Origin: Bifidobacterium panos
Lineage (GTDB): Bacteria; Actinomycetota; Actinomycetes; Actinomycetales; Bifidobacteriaceae
DNA length: 64,000 nt
Reading direction: 5' to 3'
Assembly (NCBI RefSeq): GCF_012932445.1
Contig: NZ_JAAIIJ010000021.1
Span: 1-64,000 of the forward strand
The stretch's first letter is position 1. Every line of letters begins with the position of its first letter. The notes under the pieces are model-generated. The model had not been told where the DNA came from and made no database searches. It was given only the letters and a program-made list of their open reading frames with translations. Shown here piece after piece: positions 14,999-24,600 of this stretch. The translations under genes were made by a program, and so were the position numbers.

Positions 14999-16459
14999 AT
15001 GAGCGAGAAGAAGCCGCGCGAAACCGACGATGTACCCGTGCCCGCCACGTTGCGCAAATCACTGAAAAACCGTCATATCCAGCTGATCGCCCTCGGCGGC
15101 GCAATCGGCACCGGCCTGTTCTATGGTTCAAGCGAGTCGATTGCGCTGGCCGGCCCGTCCATTCTGCTGGCATATCTCATCGGCGGACTGGTGATTTTCA
15201 TGATCGTGCGCGCGCTGGCGGAAATGGCGGTGGAAGACCCGAAGGCGGGTGCGTTCAGTTATTACGCCACGCGCTACTGGTCGAAGCGCGCCGGCTTCAT
15301 TTCCGGCTGGAACTATTGGTTCAACTACGTGCTGGTGTCCATGGTGGAGCTGGCCGTGGTGGGTTCGTTCGTCAACTACTGGTTCCCGAACATCCCCAAG
15401 TGGGTGTCCGCCGTGGTGTTTCTGGTGGCCATCGCCGCGCTGAACCTGCTGGGTGTGAGCAAGTTCGGCGAGTTCGAGTTCTGGTTCGCCGCCATCAAAA
15501 TCGTGGCCGTCATTGCCATGATTCTCGGCGGCCTGTGGGTGATTATCGCCAACGTGCCCACCGCTTCGGGCGTGCGCGCCTCCATTGCCAACTGGTTCAA
15601 CGTGGGCGGCGGCTTCCTGCCGAACGGCCTGATGTCGCGCAACGCCGACGGCACGTGGACCGGCCTGCTGATGGCGCTGGTCGTGGTGATGTTCAGTTTC
15701 GGCGGCACCGAGCTCATCGGCATCACCGCGGGCGAAACCGCCGAACCGCGCACCACCATCCCGAAGGCGACGAACAGCATCATCTGGCGCATTCTCGTGT
15801 TCTACATCTGCGCGCTGGGCGTGATTATGGCCGTGGTGCCTTGGAACACCATCGACGGCGAGTCCAGCCCGTTCGTGCAGATCTTCGATTCGGTGGGCGT
15901 GCACGCCGCCGCCGGCATTCTGAATTTCGTGTGCCTCACCGCCGTGATGAGCGTCTATAACTCCGGCCTGTACGCCAACTCGCGCATGCTGTATTCGCTG
16001 GCCAAACAGGGCAACGCGCCCGCCTACCTCGGCAAGCTCAACTCGCGCGGCGTGCCGGTCGGCGGCGTCGTCACTTCCGCGATCATCATTGCCATCGCGG
16101 TTGTGGTGGTGTTCGTATGGCCCAATTTCGCGTTCAACTATCTGATGTCCATTGCGACGATCTCCGCCGTGATCAACTGGACGATGATCATGATCACCGA
16201 AGTGAAGTTCCGGCGCGTGGTGGCCGCCGGCGACGGCCCTGCCGAGCTCAAGGGGCTCAAGGGCGCGGATGCGCTGGATCGGCTCAGTTTCAAGCTGCCG
16301 TTCGCGACGGTCATGCCCTATCTGGTGATTGCGTTCCTCGCGCTTATCGTGGTGCTGATGTGCTTCTCGAGTAGCTATTGCATCGCGGTGGCGGCCGGCG
16401 TGATCTGGCTCGCCGTGCTGTTCGCCGCCTACACCCTCACCCAGCGCCGGCGCGCGTGA
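14999..16459 (+). CDS. Amino-acid permease, APC family (AroP/ProY-like)
   Basis: This 486-residue transporter has 12 membrane segments. The family signature LKNRHIQLIALGGAIGTGLF lies near residues 22-41, followed by GAFSYYATRYW, VSKFGEFEFWFAAIKI and SFGGTELIGITAGE. The pattern fits importers of aromatic amino acids, proline or related substrates, with proton coupling. ATG 14999 is preceded by GCAGAGAGAAC. It is transcribed away from the other APC permease, with a 263-bp shared regulatory gap (14736-14998) in which I see no clear operator. Confidence 0.85.
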   Translation: MSEKKPRETDDVPVPATLRKSLKNRHIQLIALGGAIGTGLFYGSSESIALAGPSILLAYLIGGLVIFMIVRALAEMAVEDPKAGAFSYYATRYWSKRAGFISGWNYWFNYVLVSMVELAVVGSFVNYWFPNIPKWVSAVVFLVAIAALNLLGVSKFGEFEFWFAAIKIVAVIAMILGGLWVIIANVPTASGVRASIANWFNVGGGFLPNGLMSRNADGTWTGLLMALVVVMFSFGGTELIGITAGETAEPRTTIPKATNSIIWRILVFYICALGVIMAVVPWNTIDGESSPFVQIFDSVGVHAAAGILNFVCLTAVMSVYNSGLYANSRMLYSLAKQGNAPAYLGKLNSRGVPVGGVVTSAIIIAIAVVVVFVWPNFAFNYLMSIATISAVINWTMIMITEVKFRRVVAAGDGPAELKGLKGADALDRLSFKLPFATVMPYLVIAFLALIVVLMCFSSSYCIAVAAGVIWLAVLFAAYTLTQRRRA

Positions 16460-16519
16460 ATCGCCGCGCTCACAAAGAGCTTATGTTGCCGGCTTAGAAC
16501 CCGGCTTAGGATAGGGAGC

Positions 16520-17467
16520 ATGAGTTCTCTGGCCGACTGCATGCCATATACGCTGGCGTTCCCCGAGGCACTGGGCACCGGGTTGTTGGTTCAGTCGGCG
16601 GCGGCGTGCGAGCGAACGGCCATCGAGGCATGTATCGATGGCTACGAGCGCGCGTTGTCGCGCTTCCGCGAGGATTCGCTGGTTGCCTCCATGCGCGAGG
16701 CCCGCCACGGCGGTTCGTTCGATTTCCCCGACTGGGCGCGCGGGCTGTTCGAGTTATACGACCGGCTGGGAGATGCCACTGAAGGTGCCATCGACCCCTG
16801 TGTGGGCGAGGACCTGATTCGGCTGGGCTATGACGCCGCGTATTCGTTCGTTGTGGAAGCCGGTGCCGGCGAGCGCTTGGGCGCGTTGCGCGGCCGGCCC
16901 ACGTGGCGCTCCGATGTGGAACGTCACGACACCACACTGGTCACCAAGCGCCCGGTGTCGTTGGACTTCGGCGCGTGTGGCAAGGGCTATCTGGTTGATC
17001 TGATTGCTGCGATGATTCGCCCCGTTTCGCCTCGGTTCGTCATCGACGCCGGCGGGGATTTGCTTATCCACTCCCCGGGATCTCCAATCACCATTGCACT
17101 TGAGGATCCAGCCGACCCCGCCCGCGCGGTGGGCACGGCCAGCGTGACTTCGGGCGCGTTCTGCGCCAGCGCCCCCAGCCGGCGTCACTGGGGCGAGGCC
17201 GCAGGCCACCGGTTGCATCACTTGCTCAATGCCATTGATGGGCGCCCCGCAGACCAGGTCGCGGCCACTTGGACATACGTGAATGGCAACGGCGAAGCCG
17301 CGCCCCGGAACATCCCTACGGCTCTGGCCGACGGCCTGGCCACCGCGCTCTTCGTCACTCAACCGCAACAACTGCGAGCGCACTTCACCTTCGACTGCGC
17401 CCTATTGACCGCCACCCGCCATGCCCAAGTCAGCGCCGGTTTCCCCGGCAACCTCTTCGCCTCCTGA
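16520..17467 (+). CDS. apbE: ApbE-type FAD:protein FMN transferase
   Basis: The 315-residue enzyme is predicted to attach FMN covalently to a threonine of target flavoproteins, using FAD and Mg2+. Family features are seen: early LSRFREDS, TEGAIDPCVG, SLDFGACGKGYLVDLIA (the conserved D-x-G-x-x-x-KG segment), VIDAGGDLL, and a C-terminal catalytic stretch HHLLNAIDGRPA...ATW, then TALADGLATALFV. No signal peptide or lipobox is visible, so it is probably cytosolic, as in actinobacteria. ATG 16520 follows AGGGAGC. No flavoprotein substrate gene is adjacent. Confidence 0.88.
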   Translation: MSSLADCMPYTLAFPEALGTGLLVQSAAACERTAIEACIDGYERALSRFREDSLVASMREARHGGSFDFPDWARGLFELYDRLGDATEGAIDPCVGEDLIRLGYDAAYSFVVEAGAGERLGALRGRPTWRSDVERHDTTLVTKRPVSLDFGACGKGYLVDLIAAMIRPVSPRFVIDAGGDLLIHSPGSPITIALEDPADPARAVGTASVTSGAFCASAPSRRHWGEAAGHRLHHLLNAIDGRPADQVAATWTYVNGNGEAAPRNIPTALADGLATALFVTQPQQLRAHFTFDCALLTATRHAQVSAGFPGNLFAS

Positions 17468-17501
17468 GCCGAATAACCATCCAAAACGGCGTTCAGGCAG
17501 C

Positions 17502-17614
17502 CTATCTCGCTTACGTGTGGCAGCCCTTCAGATGAAACCCCGACTATGGGCCTTGGAACGCCAACGCCCATAGTCGGGGTTCGCTCGCCAGGCTGCCACA
17601 CGTAAGCGAGATAG
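17502..17614. terminator. Nested 113-bp inverted repeat between convergent genes
   Basis: The outer arms 17502-17525 and 17591-17614 are perfectly complementary over 24 bases. Inside them, 17536-17551 and 17566-17581 form a second perfect 16-bp stem (AACCCCGACTATGGGC). The element lies between the convergent apbE and alpha-galactosidase genes, so it may serve as a bidirectional terminator. Its perfection and size also fit a miniature inverted-repeat element or protein-binding cruciform. Confidence 0.7.
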
Positions 17615-17681
17615 CTCTCATAACCCACGGAAAATCACCGCTAAGCTCTGAATCATCGCGGTGTCGACGCTGTCGCCACCC

Positions 17682-19058
17682 CTATTCGCCCGGCTCCAAA
17701 ACCAGCCATGCCACCCCGTGAGGTGCCAGTTGAGCCACGAGTTCACGATATGCCCCCTCACCTTCGAGATGCACGCTCGCCTCGCCTTCGCCGTTCCACA
17801 GATCGCACATGTGCCACTGCTTGCCGGATCGCTCAAGACCGACCAGCGACGAAAGCGCCACGCGCACCTGCTTGGGTTCGCCGCCCGTCCAGAACAGCGC
17901 GGCGTACACCCCGCCGGGATGGGCGGTGGTGGTGCCATCGCCCCAATCGGCTGCGTCGGCGCGCCATACGATGTATTCGCCGGCATGCTCGGTGCTCTCG
18001 CCCCACACATCGGCCAGCGGCTCGCGGATGATTTCGGCGTTGCGCGCCGACCCGGCGGTCACTTCGCGCAAAGCCGGGTTGGCCAGCAATCGCAACGTTT
18101 TCTCGTCGCTGGTGGGCAGGTCGCCGCCGACCATCAACGGCGAGCGCCCCATGCACCACAGCGTCAGCAACGTGCGCTGCTCCTCTTCACTGAGCGCGCA
18201 TTGGCGGTCGTCCCCGCGTTCGGCTCGCAGCCCGATATGCCCCAGCGGCAGCATGTCAGCGTCGGCCCAATGCCCGGTCTGTTGGAAAAGCACCCAACGC
18301 GCCAAGCGCGCGAATTGCGCCTTGATGTCGTCCCATCGATCCCACAAGTCGTCGCTGATGCGCCACATCTGAGCCACCTGACGCAGAAAATCGACATGCA
18401 TCGTGGGCAGCCAGCCGCCAGGCGACAGCGACAGCGTGATGTCGCAGCCGTGCGCCCGCTCGGCGCGTTCGATGGCTCGATGATAGGCGAAAATCTCGTC
18501 GCGGTGGAACGGGGTTTGCATGTCATCGACTTTGAGAAAATCCACGCCCCACTCGGCGAACTGGTCGATTTGCGCGTCATACCAAGCCTGAGCGCCGGGA
18601 TGCGACTGGTCGAGACCATAATTGTCGGGGTTCCACACGCACACATGTTCCTTATCCACCACGTCCCGTGCCGTCCACGAGGTGCCCTTGATTGGCAGAT
18701 CGCGCTCGACGGCCAAGCGCGGAATGCCGCGCATGACATGAATGCCGAAGTTCAAACCCATCGCGTGGATGCGCTCGGCCAGCGGCGCAAACCCCGCACC
18801 GCCCGCCGCCGAGGGGAAACGTGCCGGATCAGGCATCTGGCGTCCGTATTCGTCAAGCACCAGTGGCGCGTCCGTGTTGTAGCCGTGCGCTTTGGCCGTC
18901 GGGTCGTACCATGCAATGTCCACAACCACGGTGTCCCAACCCGCGCCCTTCAGCCGCTCGGCCATCAGCGCGGCGTTCGCCAGCACTTCCTCCTCGGTGA
19001 CGGTGGTGCCGTAACTGTCCCAGCTATTCCAACCCATCGGCGGGTTCAAAGCCTTCAT
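17682..19058 (-). CDS. GH27-type alpha-galactosidase
   Basis: This 458-residue intracellular glycosidase has no signal peptide. It starts with PPMGWNSWDSYG, typical of family GH27 (clan GH-D), and has the nucleophile motif DFLKVDDM near residue 150 and the acid/base region WRISDDLWD near 220. It probably removes terminal alpha-galactosyl (or, in this subfamily, possibly beta-arabinopyranosyl) residues from plant oligosaccharides. ATG 19058 was chosen because GGAGG lies five bases upstream. Longer starts up to 19655 would cross the repeats of the next locus. No transporter is adjacent. Confidence 0.85.
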   Translation of the reverse strand: MKALNPPMGWNSWDSYGTTVTEEEVLANAALMAERLKGAGWDTVVVDIAWYDPTAKAHGYNTDAPLVLDEYGRQMPDPARFPSAAGGAGFAPLAERIHAMGLNFGIHVMRGIPRLAVERDLPIKGTSWTARDVVDKEHVCVWNPDNYGLDQSHPGAQAWYDAQIDQFAEWGVDFLKVDDMQTPFHRDEIFAYHRAIERAERAHGCDITLSLSPGGWLPTMHVDFLRQVAQMWRISDDLWDRWDDIKAQFARLARWVLFQQTGHWADADMLPLGHIGLRAERGDDRQCALSEEEQRTLLTLWCMGRSPLMVGGDLPTSDEKTLRLLANPALREVTAGSARNAEIIREPLADVWGESTEHAGEYIVWRADAADWGDGTTTAHPGGVYAALFWTGGEPKQVRVALSSLVGLERSGKQWHMCDLWNGEGEASVHLEGEGAYRELVAQLAPHGVAWLVLEPGE

Positions 19059-19195
19059 ACCAACCTCCATGCCATAACAATCACGCATATAGTTCCGCGC
19101 CCACGTCGGCGCTTGGAACCAATATATCGTCCAAGAGCAGGTGGAATATCGAATGGCCGCGGTCAGCGCGCCGTCTGCCAGCGCTCGATTTGTTC

Positions 19196-19300
19196 TTACT
19201 GGATGGAAATCGCCTTGTTGCGCGCCAGATAGACGGCCAAAGTGATTGAATACAGCGCCAGCCCAATCAGATCCGTCGTTCCCAAGAAACCCAATTCCAT
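19196..19300 (-). CDS. Possible small membrane peptide or gene remnant (34 aa)
   Basis: An in-frame ATG at 19300 opens a 34-residue peptide with one hydrophobic stretch (LIGLALYSITLAVYLARN). No ribosome-binding site is evident. The start lies next to the 30-bp repeats of the ATPase gene at 19446, as if that cassette cut an older membrane-protein gene. It is either a remnant or a very small membrane protein. The rest of 19059-19305 shows no other gene. Confidence 0.3.
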   Translation of the reverse strand: MELGFLGTTDLIGLALYSITLAVYLARNKAISIQ

Positions 19301-19305
19301 CCATA

Positions 19306-19368
19306 AATGTGATTCTCAACCACATTATTGGATGAAATAATGTGATTCTCAACCACATTATTGGATGA
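19306..19368. repeat. Two identical 30-bp repeats spaced 33 bp
   Basis: Identical copies at 19306-19335 and 19339-19368 each contain the inverted repeat AATGTG-N9-CACATT followed by ATTGGATGA. The 33-base offset is about three helical turns, so proteins bound at both copies would face the same side. They lie 77 bases upstream of the ATPase start and probably overlap its promoter. Confidence 0.88.
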
Positions 19369-19445
19369 TATAGTACAAATAAAGTCGGCAAAGCAGACAG
19401 CTTGGCCGAAGATGGGCATCCCCGGGCGAGAAAGGAACGACGGTC

Positions 19446-20765
19446 ATGAAACTTCACAGACGGATCCTGGACGATCTTCGCACCTGGAAGGAAAGCACCG
19501 ACCGCAAGCCGCTGCTGCTTCGGGGCGCACGGCAGACCGGCAAGACATGGGCCGTCACCGAGTTCGGCCGCACCTCGTATGAGAACGTGTTGCGTATTGA
19601 TTTTATGCGCGACCCGCAAGCCAAAGCACTTTTTGACGGGCCGCTCAACCCCCACTCGCTCATAGATAATTTGAAAATATACACATCACAAAATGTTGCA
19701 CAGCAAGACACCCTTATCTTTTTCGACGAAGTTCAGGAATGCCCCAAAGCGCTGACGGCCCTGAAGTATTTCTGTGAGGAAGCCCGCGAATACCACGTTA
19801 TCGCTACAGGCTCTTACATGGGAGTTTCCAAGCACAACAACGATTCTTTTCCCGTGGGCAAAGTGAACATGATGACACTTCACCCGCTGACGTTCACTGA
19901 GTTTCTGGAAAACACCGGGCAGGAACAGCTCTCGGACATGATCAGGGATGGCAGGTTCGACAGCATCAACGCGGCATTCGAACCGCGCCTCAACGATCTG
20001 CTCAAAACCTATATGTTTACCGGGGGCATGCCATCGGCCGTGGTCACGCGCCTGGCCGGCGGCGATTGGGAGCAGGTGCGCGAAGAGCAGCGGAGCATCT
20101 TGGATTCATACGACCTCGATTTTTCCAAACATGCGCCGGCGAGAATCATCGAACGAATCCGACTGGCTTGGGGCGCAATCCCCTCCCAGCTTGCCAAGGA
20201 ACATCGTAAGTTTATCTATGGAGTCGTACGCCCCGGTGCGAGAGCTCGTGAATTTGAAGAAAGCCTTATGTGGCTTGGCGACTACGGCATCACATCACGC
20301 ATACCTTGCGTCTCGGCGTTGAAAACCCCGCTCGCGGGCTATACGGATGCGTCCGCATTCAAGCTGTTCACCGTCGATGTCGGGCTGCTGGGAGCCTTGG
20401 CCGACATCAGCGCGAGCACCATTCTTGAAGGAACAAACGCCTTCGTTGAATTCAAAGGTTCGTTGGCTGAGCAATATGTGTGCCAACAGCTCGTCTCCGC
20501 GGGCTATTCGCCGTACTATTGGGCCAATCCGAACGGCAGGGCGGAAATCGACTTTGCTCTTGAGCACCAGGGGCTGATTTATCCGATTGAAGTCAAGTCC
20601 AGCACCAATGTGAAAGCGAAAAGCCTGCGGCTCGCCCATGACCATTTCGGCACCGGCAAGGCAATCAGGTTTTCGCTGGAAAGATTCCGGCAAGAGGACT
20701 GGGTGACCAATATCGCGCTATGGGGCGTTGACGGCTTCAAGGCGTACCTTGACTCAACTCGGTAG
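19446..20765 (+). CDS. AAA/DUF4143 ATPase, GARQTGK subfamily
   Basis: This 439-residue protein has Walker A GARQTGKTW near residues 23-31, Walker B LIFFDEVQECP near 95-105, and sensor VIATGSYMGVS near 120. The C-terminal DUF4143 half includes FKGSLAEQYVCQQL and the nuclease-like pair AEIDFALE...YPIEVKSS. It groups with the genes at 10019 and 61598 by P-loop and by the sensor GS(L/Y)(L/M)GV. ATG 19446 follows AAAGGAACGACGGTC. It is preceded by two identical 30-bp repeats. Base use is more AT-rich than that of the flanking metabolic genes, which suggests transfer. Function is unknown. Confidence 0.85.
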   Translation: MKLHRRILDDLRTWKESTDRKPLLLRGARQTGKTWAVTEFGRTSYENVLRIDFMRDPQAKALFDGPLNPHSLIDNLKIYTSQNVAQQDTLIFFDEVQECPKALTALKYFCEEAREYHVIATGSYMGVSKHNNDSFPVGKVNMMTLHPLTFTEFLENTGQEQLSDMIRDGRFDSINAAFEPRLNDLLKTYMFTGGMPSAVVTRLAGGDWEQVREEQRSILDSYDLDFSKHAPARIIERIRLAWGAIPSQLAKEHRKFIYGVVRPGARAREFEESLMWLGDYGITSRIPCVSALKTPLAGYTDASAFKLFTVDVGLLGALADISASTILEGTNAFVEFKGSLAEQYVCQQLVSAGYSPYYWANPNGRAEIDFALEHQGLIYPIEVKSSTNVKAKSLRLAHDHFGTGKAIRFSLERFRQEDWVTNIALWGVDGFKAYLDSTR

Positions 20766-20882
20766 CCGCGCCGAATGGCGCTTGCCTTTGCCTCTCTTTG
20801 AGGTCAGGTATTTCCCAAGAGCGACACCTGCAATAGACAGCAGGGCAATTGCCGAAACGACCTCACTGGCTCGCCGCAACAA
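20754..20882 (-). CDS. Possible small membrane peptide with basic tail (42 aa)
   Basis: From a TTG at 20882, spaced from AAGGAA, a 42-residue frame reads one membrane segment (VVSAIALLSIAGVALG) followed by a strongly basic tail (KYLTSKRGKGKRHSAR). Its end overlaps the 3' end of the ATPase gene. The frame continues upstream without a start, so a decayed larger gene is equally possible. Confidence 0.3.
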   Translation of the reverse strand: MLRRASEVVSAIALLSIAGVALGKYLTSKRGKGKRHSARLPS

Positions 20883-20939
20883 CGGTTCCTTGGAATAGAT
20901 ATGAACGTGGGTGTCGGTGTCCGTTTGGGGGCGGCGCGG

Positions 20940-21293
20940 TTATTCCTGTTTGAGGCGGAGTTCTTCTTCTAGTTGCTGGATACGCAGGGCCTGGGCGGCG
21001 ATGAGCTGGTCGCGCGGGTCGACGGGTTTACGCTGCGGCACGGGCGGATCGGGAGACTGCTTCCATCGGGCGAAGGCGCGCTCGATGCGCTTGTAGCCGA
21101 CGATCTTGGGATCCAGACCGGCCTCGCGGAACAGGGCCGCGGGCTTCTCGCCCTCCCGGTAGCGGCGCATGCACTCGACGCGGAACCAGTCCGCGTAGCG
21201 GATGCGCGAGGACGCGTCAATACTGTCCACCGCAGCCAACGACGACAAATACGCCCGCTGACCCGACGTAAAACTTTGCGGCTCAGGCATCAT
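20940..21293 (-). CDS. Helix-turn-helix domain protein with C-terminal coiled coil
   Basis: The protein has 117 residues. An N-terminal region (YADWFRVECMRRYREGEKPA) continues into a helix-turn-helix-like block (LFREAGLDPKIVGYKRIERA) like those of small IS3-OrfA-type or homeodomain-like proteins. It ends in a charged helix (ALRIQQLEEELRLKQ) likely to form a coiled coil. No transposase catalytic domain follows. It could be an orphan DNA-binding protein or a degenerate transposase subunit. ATG 21293 has GGGACGGTGC upstream. Confidence 0.6.
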   Translation of the reverse strand: MMPEPQSFTSGQRAYLSSLAAVDSIDASSRIRYADWFRVECMRRYREGEKPAALFREAGLDPKIVGYKRIERAFARWKQSPDPPVPQRKPVDPRDQLIAAQALRIQQLEEELRLKQE

Positions 21294-21339
21294 GCACCGT
21301 CCCTTTCAAACAGATTCAGAATTAGAGGCCCCCGCAGGC

Positions 21340-21435
21340 GGGGGCTGTCGCGCGGATGCGCGACTGGGGGTGGTCACGCCAGTCACGTGACCACGCCCGC
21401 ACCACCCCCAGTCGGCCCTGCGGCCGACAGCCCCC
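21340..21435. repeat. Structured intergenic repeat, copy 2 of 3
   Basis: GGGGGCTGTCG (340-350) pairs with CGACAGCCCCC (425-435) and ACTGGGGGTGGT (363-374) with ACCACCCCCAGT (401-412). Small GC hairpins sit between the arms, and a terminal GGTCAC/GTGACC stem closes the loop. This makes a branched, mostly paired element of 96 bases. The rest of 21294-21682 has only a hairpin at 21480 and GC-rich palindromes near 21600-21680, with no gene I can support. Confidence 0.65.
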
Positions 21436-21479
21436 GACGTCTTATGCGACGCTCGCGACGCTATCGCTGCTCGCTGTCA

Positions 21480-21502
21480 CGAAGAGCCCACAGGGCTCTT
21501 CG
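21480..21502. terminator. Hairpin CGAAGAGCCC/GGGCTCTTCG
   Basis: The arms are identical to those of the hairpin at 1323-1345, with loop ACA instead of ACT. It lies downstream of the giant surface-protein gene (stop at 21683). A terminator role is possible but there is no clear T-run. Confidence 0.4.
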
Positions 21503-21682
21503 TCCAGCGGGGGCCAAGGGACACAAAACCAAGATTGGGGATGAGGAAAGGCGGGGAACCACGGGGCGCGAGCCCCATGTCCCCCGCCTTTCTCGGAACC
21601 GTCAACCGGTCGGCCAGCCGGGCGCTAGCCCGGTCCGGCCGGTGGCCGGGCGGTTTAAGCCCGGCCGGGCCGGTTGTTCGGT

Positions 21683-24600
21683 TTAGTGGGAGCGCTTACG
21701 GCGCGCGCCGCTGGCGGCGAAGCCGGTGGCGGCCAGGGCCAGGGCGGTCAGGCCCGCGGCGAAGCCGGTGGCGCCGGTGGAGGCCAGGGCGTTGACCTTG
21801 CTCCAGCGGGCGTGCAGCTTCTTGCCGATCGCATCCTCGAGGTTGGTGATCAGGTTGCCCTCGTCGTCGTACCAGCCCTCGAACGTGTAGCCCTCACGCG
21901 TCGGGACGGGCAGCTTGCCGTCCTCGCCGGTCCAGTCGGCGGGGATGTTGCCGCCGTTGGCGTCGAACGCGTCCGCGACGCTGGTCCACTTGACGTGCAG
22001 CTTCTTGCCGATGGCGTCCTCGAGGTTGGTGATCAGGTTGCCCTGCTCGTCATACCAGCCGTCGAACTTGCTGCCGGGCTTGTACGGCAGGGGGAGCTTG
22101 CCGTCCTCACCAGTCCAGCCGGAGGGCAGGTTGCCGCCGTCGGTGTCGAACGCGTCGTTCACATTCGTCCACTTGGCGTGCAGCTTCTTGCCCACGGCGT
22201 CCTCGACGTTCGTGATGCGGTTGCCGTCCTCGTCGTACCAGCCATCGAACTTATAGCCCGGCTTGCTCGGCAGGGGCAGCTTGCCGTCCTCACCAGTCCA
22301 ACCGTCAGGCAGGTTGCCGCCGTCGGTGTCGAACGCGTCGTCGACCGGGGTCCACTTCGGATGCAGCTTCTTACCGGCCGCGTCCTCGACGTTGGTCACG
22401 GGGTTGCCGTCCTCGTCCACCCAGCCGTCGAACTTATAGCCCGGCTTGCTGGGAACGGGCAGCTTGCCGTCCTCGCCGGTCCAATCGTCGGGGATGGTCA
22501 CGTCGCCGTCCACGTCGAACTCGGTGGGCAGCTTGGTCCAGTGGGCGGTCAGCTTCTTGCCGGCCGCGTCCTTGACCGTGGTCACCCGGTTGCCGTCCTC
22601 GTCGTACCAGCCATCGAAACGGTAACCGTCACGCGTCGGGGTCGGCAGCTCGCCATCCTCACCCGTCCAATCGTCCGGCAACGTGCCGCCGTCGGGGTCG
22701 AACGCGTCGTCGATCTTCGTCCACTTCGCATGCAGCTTCTTACCCACGGCGTCCTTCACGGTGGTGATCAGGTTGCCGTCCTCGTCATACCAGCCGTCGA
22801 ACTTGTAACCAGGCAGCGTCGGGGTGGGCAGTTCGCCGTCGGCGCCGGTCCAGTCGTCGGGGATCGTGCCGTCGCCGGGGTCGAACGCGTCGTCGATCTT
22901 CGTCCACTTGGCCGTCAGGTTCTTGCCCACCGCATCCTTCAGGGTGATCACCTGGTTGCCGTCCTCGTCAAACCAGCCATCGAACTTGTAGCCGTCGCGG
23001 CTCGGGATGGGCAGGTTGCCGTCCATGCCGGTCCAATCCGACGGGATCGTGCCGCCGTCGGGGTTCAAGCCCTCCGTGCTCGGGTTCTTCGTCCACTTGG
23101 CGGTCAGGGTCTTGTCGCCCAAGTCGGACGCACCGATCGCGGTAACCTGCTTGCCGTCCTGATCAACCCAACCCGCGAACGTGCAGCCGTCCTTCGTCGG
23201 GCTCTTCAAGGTGGCGCCCACGCCATACGTGTACGTGGCGGGGTTCTTCGGGTCCGAACCGCCGTCGAGCTTGTAGGTCAGCTTGTAGGTGTTGGCCTTC
23301 CAGGTGGCGTTGACCTGCAGCATCGACTGGTCGAACGTGCCCGACACGCTGCGGTCCCAGCCGGTGAAGGTGTAGCCGGTACGGGTCGGGTTCGCGGGCT
23401 TGGCGTACGTGGTGCCCATGGGTCCGGTGAGGACCTTGGACGCGTTGTTGTCCGTGTCCGTGCCGCCGTTGTAGGCGAACACCACCACGCCGTGCGCCCT
23501 CTGCGCGTACAGCGCCGTCAGGGTCACGTCATGGCCCGGCATCACCAGGTTGGCCAGTTCGTTCGAGGCCACCAGGCCGTAGTCGTCCGACAGCCAGCCC
23601 ACGAACGACCAGCCCGCCTCGGGAGCGACCTCCGGGGCCTTGACGTCCTTCAGCTTCGCGTCCGTGGCCACCTGGTACGTCGCGGTGCCCTTCAGGGAAC
23701 CGTGATCGCCCTTATTGAACGTGACGTTGTGCGGGTCCGCGGTCCAGTCGGCCGTCAGCACCAGCGACGCCGCGTCGAACGTGCCGGAGGGATCAGCCTT
23801 CTTGCCGTCCGCGAGCCAGCCCTTGAACGTGTACCCGTCCTTGGTCGGGTTCGCGGGCACGTCGTACTTCGTGCCCAGCGGGCCGGTCAGGGTGAGCACG
23901 CCCTCGCCGCCGATCTGGCCGCCGTCCGCGTTGAACACCACCGTGGCGGTCGCGTTCTGCGCGTACTGCGCGGTCATCTCCACGTCCTTGGCGGGCATCA
24001 CCAGGTTCGCCAACTGCTCCGAGGTGACCAGGCCGAACTCCTCGGACTGCCAGCCCACCAGCGACCAGCCGGCCTCCGCCTCGACCTTCGGGGCGGTGAC
24101 GCCGGCTTCCGACAGCGTCGCGTCCGTGGCCACCCGGTAGTCGGTGGTGCCACTCAGCGCGCCGCGGTCGCCCTGCTTGAACGTCAACGCGTGGCTGTCC
24201 GCGGCCCACTGGGCCACGTACACGGTCGCGCTCTCGGTCTCGTACGTGCCGGTCGGCTCCTTGCCGTCCGCGTCCAGCCACTTGACGAACCGGTAGCCAT
24301 CACGCGTCGGATTGTTCGGCGTGGTGTACTTCTCGCCCTGCCTGCCCTCGAGGACCACGCTGGCGTCCTTCTGGTCGATCAGGCCGCCGTTCGCGTTGAA
24401 CACCGTCTTCGCGCCGTTGTTCTGCACGTACTGCGCGGTGAACACCACCGGGTCGTTCGCCCCCGAGACGACGTACCCGTCCTTCACGCCGTTCGCGCCG
24501 TACAGGCGCTCGTCCTCGCTGGACAGCCAGCCCGTGAACGTCCAACCGGCCTTCGCGCTCACCGCCGGCTCGCCGGGCACCTTCGCGCCCGAATTCACCG

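Noticed and set aside
17661..19232. 523-codon frame opposite the alpha-galactosidase
   Set aside because: The GH27 gene on the minus strand has catalytic motifs and a ribosome-binding site. This frame has neither domain nor plausible start.
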